A stretch of DNA of 7,593 nt, taken from assembly GCF_009764355.1 (NCBI RefSeq), contig NZ_LNUA01000014.1:1-7593 (forward strand). The letters are read 5' to 3'. This DNA comes from Companilactobacillus bobalius (GTDB lineage Bacteria; Bacillota; Bacilli; Lactobacillales; Lactobacillaceae). Below, piece by piece: positions 4,793-7,593 of the stretch (positions are counted from its first letter, which is position 1; each line of letters begins with the position of its first letter). Both the position numbers and the translations under genes were made by a program. Below the pieces are notes generated by a model. That model was not told the DNA's origin. It was given only the letters and a program-made list of their open reading frames with translations, and did not search any database.

Positions 4793-4823
4793 CCCCCGAT
4801 ATCTACATTATAGATATTGGGGG
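4793..4823. terminator. Bidirectional terminator between the toxin and arsC genes
   Basis: CCCCCGATATCTA (4793-4805) and TAGATATTGGGGG (4811-4823) form a 13-bp stem (one G-T pair) with a 5-nt loop. A moderately T-rich tract follows on the plus strand (CTATTCTTT), and a strong T-rich stretch on the minus strand (GTTATTTTAATTTATTTTTT). It lies between two convergent genes and should end transcription of the toxin-antitoxin operon and of the arsenic operon. Confidence 0.8.
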
Positions 4824-4868
4824 CTATTCTTTCAATGTTTTCGAGGGGCGATTTTATAAAAATGGACC

Positions 4869-5285
4869 CTATTTATAATTTTGTACAAGTTCGAATAGAT
4901 TATCTTTTATTTTGTTTCGAACTTTTCTAAAGGCTTGTAGTTTTTCTTTTTCTGTTCCAGTGGTTTTTGCAGGGTCGGGTAATGGCCAATGAATACTTGT
5001 AGCTTGTGGTGGAATAACTGGACATTTATCTCGTGCATCACCGCATAAAGTGACAATTAGATTAGCTGAATTGAAGTAATTTAAATCAATCAGTTTTGAA
5101 TACTGCTGACTAATATCGACACCATCTTCTGCCATAACTTGTACTGCATTTTTGTTTAAACCATGCTTTTCTACGCCCGCACTTCTAATTTCAAATTTAT
5201 CGGAAGGAAAAAGTTCTTTTGCGTATCCTTCGGCCATTTGGCTTCGACATGAATTCCCGGTACAGAGAAAATAGATTTTTTTCAT
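4869..5285 (-). CDS. arsC: Thioredoxin-coupled arsenate reductase
   Basis: It reduces arsenate to arsenite in the cytoplasm so that the efflux pump encoded upstream can export it. The 138-residue protein has the low-molecular-weight phosphatase fold of the S. aureus pI258 ArsC family: the P-loop C8-TGNSC-R14-S, and the redox pair C81 and C88 in [11 protein letters not shown] that passes the disulphide to thioredoxin. Asp104 in LPDPAK is the expected general acid. All catalytic residues are present and the length is normal, so it should be active. The ATG at 5285 is preceded by GGAGT, 6 nt away; the TAA of the pump gene overlaps this site (TAAGGAG), so the two genes are translationally linked. 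It is the last gene of the operon and is followed by the terminator at 4793-4823. Confidence 0.95.
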   Translation of the reverse strand: MKKIYFLCTGNSCRSQMAEGYAKELFPSDKFEIRSAGVEKHGLNKNAVQVMAEDGVDISQQYSKLIDLNYFNSANLIVTLCGDARDKCPVIPPQATSIHWPLPDPAKTTGTEKEKLQAFRKVRNKIKDNLFELVQNYK

Positions 5286-5296
5286 TTGGTTACTCC

Positions 5297-6334
5297 TTAA
5301 TCATAATATTTTCTTTTAATCCATAGTGCTACATCAACTAATAAGATCATTACCGGTACTTCAACCATTGGGCCAATAACGGCAGCAAATGCTTCTCCAG
5401 AATTCAAGCCAAATATAGCGACTGTTACTGCAACAGCTAATTCAAAGTTATTACTTGCAGCGGTGAAAGATTGTGTCGCAGAAATTGAATAACTAGTTTT
5501 AGTCTTTTTCGCAATCCAAAAGGTTATGAAGAACATTAAGACAAAATATAGTAATAAAGGAACAGCAATTCTTATTGCGTCCATTGGTAGTTGAACTACT
5601 TTTGCACCCTTGACAGAAAACATCACTACTATTGTAAAGAGTAAAGCCCAAGTAGTAATTCTACTTATTTTTGGTACATATTTATCTTCAAACCATTCTT
5701 TACCCTTTGTGCTAATGATAAAGTAACGAGAACCAATGCCCAAAATGAAAGGAATACCAAGATAAATAAAAACACTTTTAGCAATTTCACTCATTGTAAT
5801 ATTAATTGTCTGTGTTTGTAGCCCAAAGAATTTTGGTAAGACACTAATAAAGAAGTATGCATAAACGGAATATAGCAAAATCTGAAAAATTGAGTTAAAA
5901 GCTACTAGACCAGCAGCATAATCGTTATTACCCTGCGCTAATTCATTCCACACAATAACCATAGCAATACACCGTGCTAAACCGATCATGATTAAACCAA
6001 TCATATAGTTTGGATAATTGTGTAGAAAGATAAAAGCAAGAGCAAACATTAAAATAGGGCCAACGATCCAATTTTGAACTAATGAAAAAGCAAGTTCCTT
6101 TTTGTCCTTAAATACATCACCCATTTTGCCATAATTAACTTTGGTTAGTGGTGGATATAGCATTAATATTAAGCCTATTGCTATTGGAATTGATGTTGTA
6201 CCGATAGACCAACTATTAATTATTTTAGGGAGCGATGGAAAAGCTAAACCGCTAATAATTCCCAGTGCCATAGCTAAAAATACCCATAAGGTCATATAAC
6301 GGTCCATGAATGATAAATTTTTAGAAGTACGCAT
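5297..6334 (-). CDS. acr3: ACR3-family arsenite efflux permease
   Basis: This membrane carrier exports arsenite from the cytoplasm using the proton motive force. The 345-residue protein has about ten transmembrane segments, the usual ACR3 size and topology of the BASS superfamily. The essential cysteine is C122 in [16 protein letters not shown], and the conserved Glu-containing motifs [10 protein letters not shown] (residues 291-300, E298) and GPMVEVPVM (E325) are present. The start at 6334 has a GGAGG six bases upstream. Annotations sometimes call such proteins ArsB, but the GLARC and ASNNFELA motifs identify ACR3. It lies between arsR and arsC. An ArsR-like operator and a possible -10 box directly upstream suggest that it may also be transcribed from its own regulated promoter. 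Confidence 0.95.
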   Translation of the reverse strand: MRTSKNLSFMDRYMTLWVFLAMALGIISGLAFPSLPKIINSWSIGTTSIPIAIGLILMLYPPLTKVNYGKMGDVFKDKKELAFSLVQNWIVGPILMFALAFIFLHNYPNYMIGLIMIGLARCIAMVIVWNELAQGNNDYAAGLVAFNSIFQILLYSVYAYFFISVLPKFFGLQTQTINITMSEIAKSVFIYLGIPFILGIGSRYFIISTKGKEWFEDKYVPKISRITTWALLFTIVVMFSVKGAKVVQLPMDAIRIAVPLLLYFVLMFFITFWIAKKTKTSYSISATQSFTAASNNFELAVAVTVAIFGLNSGEAFAAVIGPMVEVPVMILLVDVALWIKRKYYD

Positions 6335-6347
6335 AATAGCCCTCCAT

Positions 6348-6368
6348 ATAGATATTTATCTATGTATA
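6348..6368 (-). promoter_or_regulatory. Second ArsR-type operator with -10 box, upstream of acr3
   Basis: ATAGATA-tt-TATCTAT (6348-6363) is a perfect 7-2-7 palindrome in the short gap between arsR and acr3. It matches 13 of 16 bases of the operator before arsR. A -10-like TATACA (minus strand, 6368-6363) adjoins it, repeating the arrangement at the arsR promoter. No good -35 box is visible. ArsR probably binds here as well; whether this makes a separate promoter or a roadblock is not known. Confidence 0.6.
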
Positions 6369-6384
6369 ATGCAAAATAAAAAAG

Positions 6385-6702
6385 CTAACAGTTTGAATGT
6401 GAATCCTTACATATGCAATGGTCAGTTTTAGATAGTATTTGTGTTAATTCACTAATCAGTCCTTCTTTTTTGTTTGAATTTAAAGAATAATAGTGCCACT
6501 TAGTATCTTTTCTTACGTTAACTAATCCACTTTTTTCCAGAATACTCATATGGTGGGATAGAGTCGGTTGTGTAAAGTTAAAGTGTGCAAGTATATCACA
6601 CCCACACATCTCACCACAGGACAGCATTTCTAAAATCTTAAGACGGTTAGGTTCAGCAACCACCTTTAAAAGTGATGCCAAATCTTTATACTCATAGTGC
6701 AT
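6385..6702 (-). CDS. arsR: ArsR/SmtB-family arsenite-responsive repressor
   Basis: A dimeric winged-helix repressor that leaves its operator when arsenite binds to cysteine thiols, switching on the operon it heads. The ATG at 6702 is preferred (105 residues), because GGAGG lies nine bases upstream and the earlier ATG at 6720 overlaps that site. The metal-binding motif is EMCGCDI (C33 and C35), equivalent to ELCVCDL of classical ArsR, and the recognition helix is in TQPTLSHHMSILEKSGLV. A winged segment RKDTKWHYYSLN follows. The C-terminus carries three more cysteines (C96, C98, C105 in HCICKDSHSNC) that classical ArsR lacks and that could supply a further metal ligand. Order arsR-acr3-arsC on one strand with short gaps indicates an operon. 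Confidence 0.94.
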   Translation of the reverse strand: MHYEYKDLASLLKVVAEPNRLKILEMLSCGEMCGCDILAHFNFTQPTLSHHMSILEKSGLVNVRKDTKWHYYSLNSNKKEGLISELTQILSKTDHCICKDSHSNC

Positions 6703-6725
6703 CAGTAAATTCCTCCACATTAAAC

Positions 6726-6750
6726 ATAGACGATTATCTATATTGTATCA
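6726..6750 (-). promoter_or_regulatory. arsR promoter (extended -10) with ArsR operator
   Basis: On the minus strand TGATACAAT (6750-6742) is an extended -10 box (TGn followed by TACAAT). It is followed at once by ATAGATAATCGTCTAT (6741-6726), an interrupted dyad ATAGA-6-TCTAT covering the expected start of transcription. Repressor bound here would block RNA polymerase. No good -35 hexamer is present, as is common with extended -10 promoters. The near-identical site before acr3 supports the operator call. Confidence 0.65.
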
Positions 6751-6807
6751 CATGAATAATGAAAAAGATTGCCGTTCGGATTAATTTTATAATCTACCAA
6801 TTGACTT

Positions 6808-7338
6808 CTATTTCCAAAAATGCCACCAATTTTTATTATTATGTGTTCTATCTTCTTTGTCATTCACTTGCTGTTTTTGGCCTGGATTAGAGATTTCAAT
6901 CAAGTCACTTAATTTGTGTACATGTTCTTTTAGTTCTTTGTTTTCTGTCACAGTTGTTAACTGAAGTTGTTGTTGCTGATCTATTAATTTGGTTAGATGA
7001 TTAATTTGTCGGTCTTTGCTACTTATTTGCTGATCTTTGGTAGCAAGCTGTTTGTCCCGTTGAAACTTTAAATCTGCTACTTCTCTTCTTAGAGTAGCGA
7101 TTAGCTCATTATTTTCTTTGCTAGTCTTTGTCGCTTTTTCGCTACCTGTTTGTTGGTTCTTTGCTACCAAGTTCTTTGCTACCTTGCCTCTAATAATCCT
7201 TTCAGCTGTAAGGCTGATCACGTTTTTACCTTGACTATCTTTTTGTCGGTTCTTTGTTGGTAGTCTTTGGTAGTGGTATTGAATAGTTTGTTTAGAGACC
7301 TTTAATTCATCAGCAAGTTCTCTAATTGTTTTAGGCAT
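6808..7338 (-). CDS. DUF536-type plasmid replication-associated protein (RepB/OrfB-like)
   Basis: This protein is commonly encoded just downstream of the initiator gene in lactobacillus theta plasmids and is thought to help replication or copy control; its exact role is not established. Its 176 residues hold an N-terminal helix-turn-helix (about 3-25, TIRELADELKVSKQTIQYHY), a long Gln/Lys-rich coiled coil (about 72-148) and a conserved-looking aromatic end NWWHFWK. The start at the ATG 7338 is chosen over an upstream TTG at 7368 because GGGG and GGAAA lie just before it and because the protein then begins MPKTIRELADELKVS, as expected for the family. The ATG overlaps the stop of the repA frame (ATGCCTAA), indicating coupled translation. 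No clear terminator was found between it and the ars promoter. Confidence 0.85.
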   Translation of the reverse strand: MPKTIRELADELKVSKQTIQYHYQRLPTKNRQKDSQGKNVISLTAERIIRGKVAKNLVAKNQQTGSEKATKTSKENNELIATLRREVADLKFQRDKQLATKDQQISSKDRQINHLTKLIDQQQQLQLTTVTENKELKEHVHKLSDLIEISNPGQKQQVNDKEDRTHNNKNWWHFWK

Positions 7339-7593
7339 TATTTCCAAACCCCTTTCGGAGTTCAGCAAGTGCTTCTTGTCTTGCTTGATCTCTTATTTTT
7401 TTATCATGTTCAGCCTGTTTATCAGCCAATGCTTGTTTCTCAGTAGAGCCTAAAGTTAACCCCTTACCTTGTCAATGGCGCGCCATTTTTCCTGCTCTGT
7501 TAATTCACCATTATGCTGAATATTAAAAGCTTTTGACGCTCATCTTGTAATTGGCCTTGTGAGAAATCATTGGCATCTTTCTTTTCTGGTTTC
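7331..7593 (-). pseudogene. repA: C-terminal end of plasmid replication initiator RepA (Rep_3 type), twice frameshifted
   Basis: The gene runs in from beyond the right edge. Three successive minus-strand frames give segments that together look like one Rep tail: KPEKKDANDFSQGQLQDERQ, then KAFNIQHNGELTEQEKWRAI to DKVRG (7533-7460), then LTLGSTEKQALADKQAEHDK onwards to ELRKGFGNNA with the stop at 7333-7331. The breaks lie at 7525-7534 (one AAAAGCTTTT) and near 7460. The first frame stops at 7502-7500, so the translated protein would lose about the last 60-70 residues. The tail of such Rep proteins is variable and charged, and the initiator domains lie upstream, so the protein might still work. 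Sequencing error is an alternative. The final frame overlaps the start of the DUF536 gene, as in an intact rep operon. Confidence 0.75.

Noticed and set aside
6750..6807. Terminator for the rep operon
   Set aside because: Only a very short CCG-AA-CGG stem followed by CAATCTTTTT is visible; too weak to call.

Overview
The window looks like most of a small, low-GC theta-replicating plasmid from a lactic acid bacterium of the Lactobacillaceae (Lactiplantibacillus, Levilactobacillus, Pediococcus or a relative). The reasons are the 22-bp iterons at the left edge, the end of an iteron-binding Rep protein followed by its coiled-coil partner at the right edge, AT-rich coding sequence with strong AGGAGG-type ribosome binding sites, and several lactobacillus-plasmid cargo modules. 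The genus is an inference; no chromosomal or rRNA marker is present.

Layout. 1-530: iterons, a cluster of short AAGAGG direct repeats, and a run of strong hairpins with no gene. 605-799 (-): a 64-residue acidic protein of unknown function. 800-1175: non-coding, with a strong candidate MobQ-type oriT (TAAGTGCGC next to an inverted repeat, minus strand) but no relaxase gene in the window. 1173-1427 (-): the catalytic C-terminal part of a tyrosine recombinase, cut off at its N-terminus and interrupted by a late stop. 1423-1863 (+): the 3' half of an IS3-family element, joined directly to the recombinase. 1864-2211: decayed sequence. 2249-3634 (-): a complete Lac/cellobiose-family PTS EIIC permease with its own promoter, a CcpA-type cre site at the start of the transcript and a terminator. 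3829-4077 (-): debris of an NAD(P)-binding SDR-type oxidoreductase, split by a perfect 17+2+17 bp palindrome. 4181-4751 (+): a RelB/DinJ-YafQ type II toxin-antitoxin pair. 4869-6702 (-): an arsenic resistance operon, arsR-acr3-arsC, with two near-identical ArsR-type operators. 6808-7593 (-): a DUF536-type replication-associated protein and the end of repA, which carries two frameshifts.

How it fits together. Replication (iterons, RepA, DUF536 protein), stability (toxin-antitoxin) and mobilisation in trans (oriT) form the backbone. Arsenic efflux and a glucose-repressed beta-glucoside/oligosaccharide permease are the cargo. The stretch from 1173 to 4080 is a patchwork of broken genes around an IS remnant and shows repeated rearrangement. 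The Rep genes run leftwards at the right edge and the iterons sit at the left edge, so the two ends probably join: the iterons would then lie upstream of repA on a circle only slightly larger than the window.

I saw no CRISPR array, tRNA or rRNA, and no clearly new multi-gene system. The most interesting items are regulatory or structural: the paired ars operators, the relaxase-less oriT, the perfect palindrome inside the SDR debris, the exact 10-bp unit apparently lost from repA, and the hairpin-rich block next to the origin.
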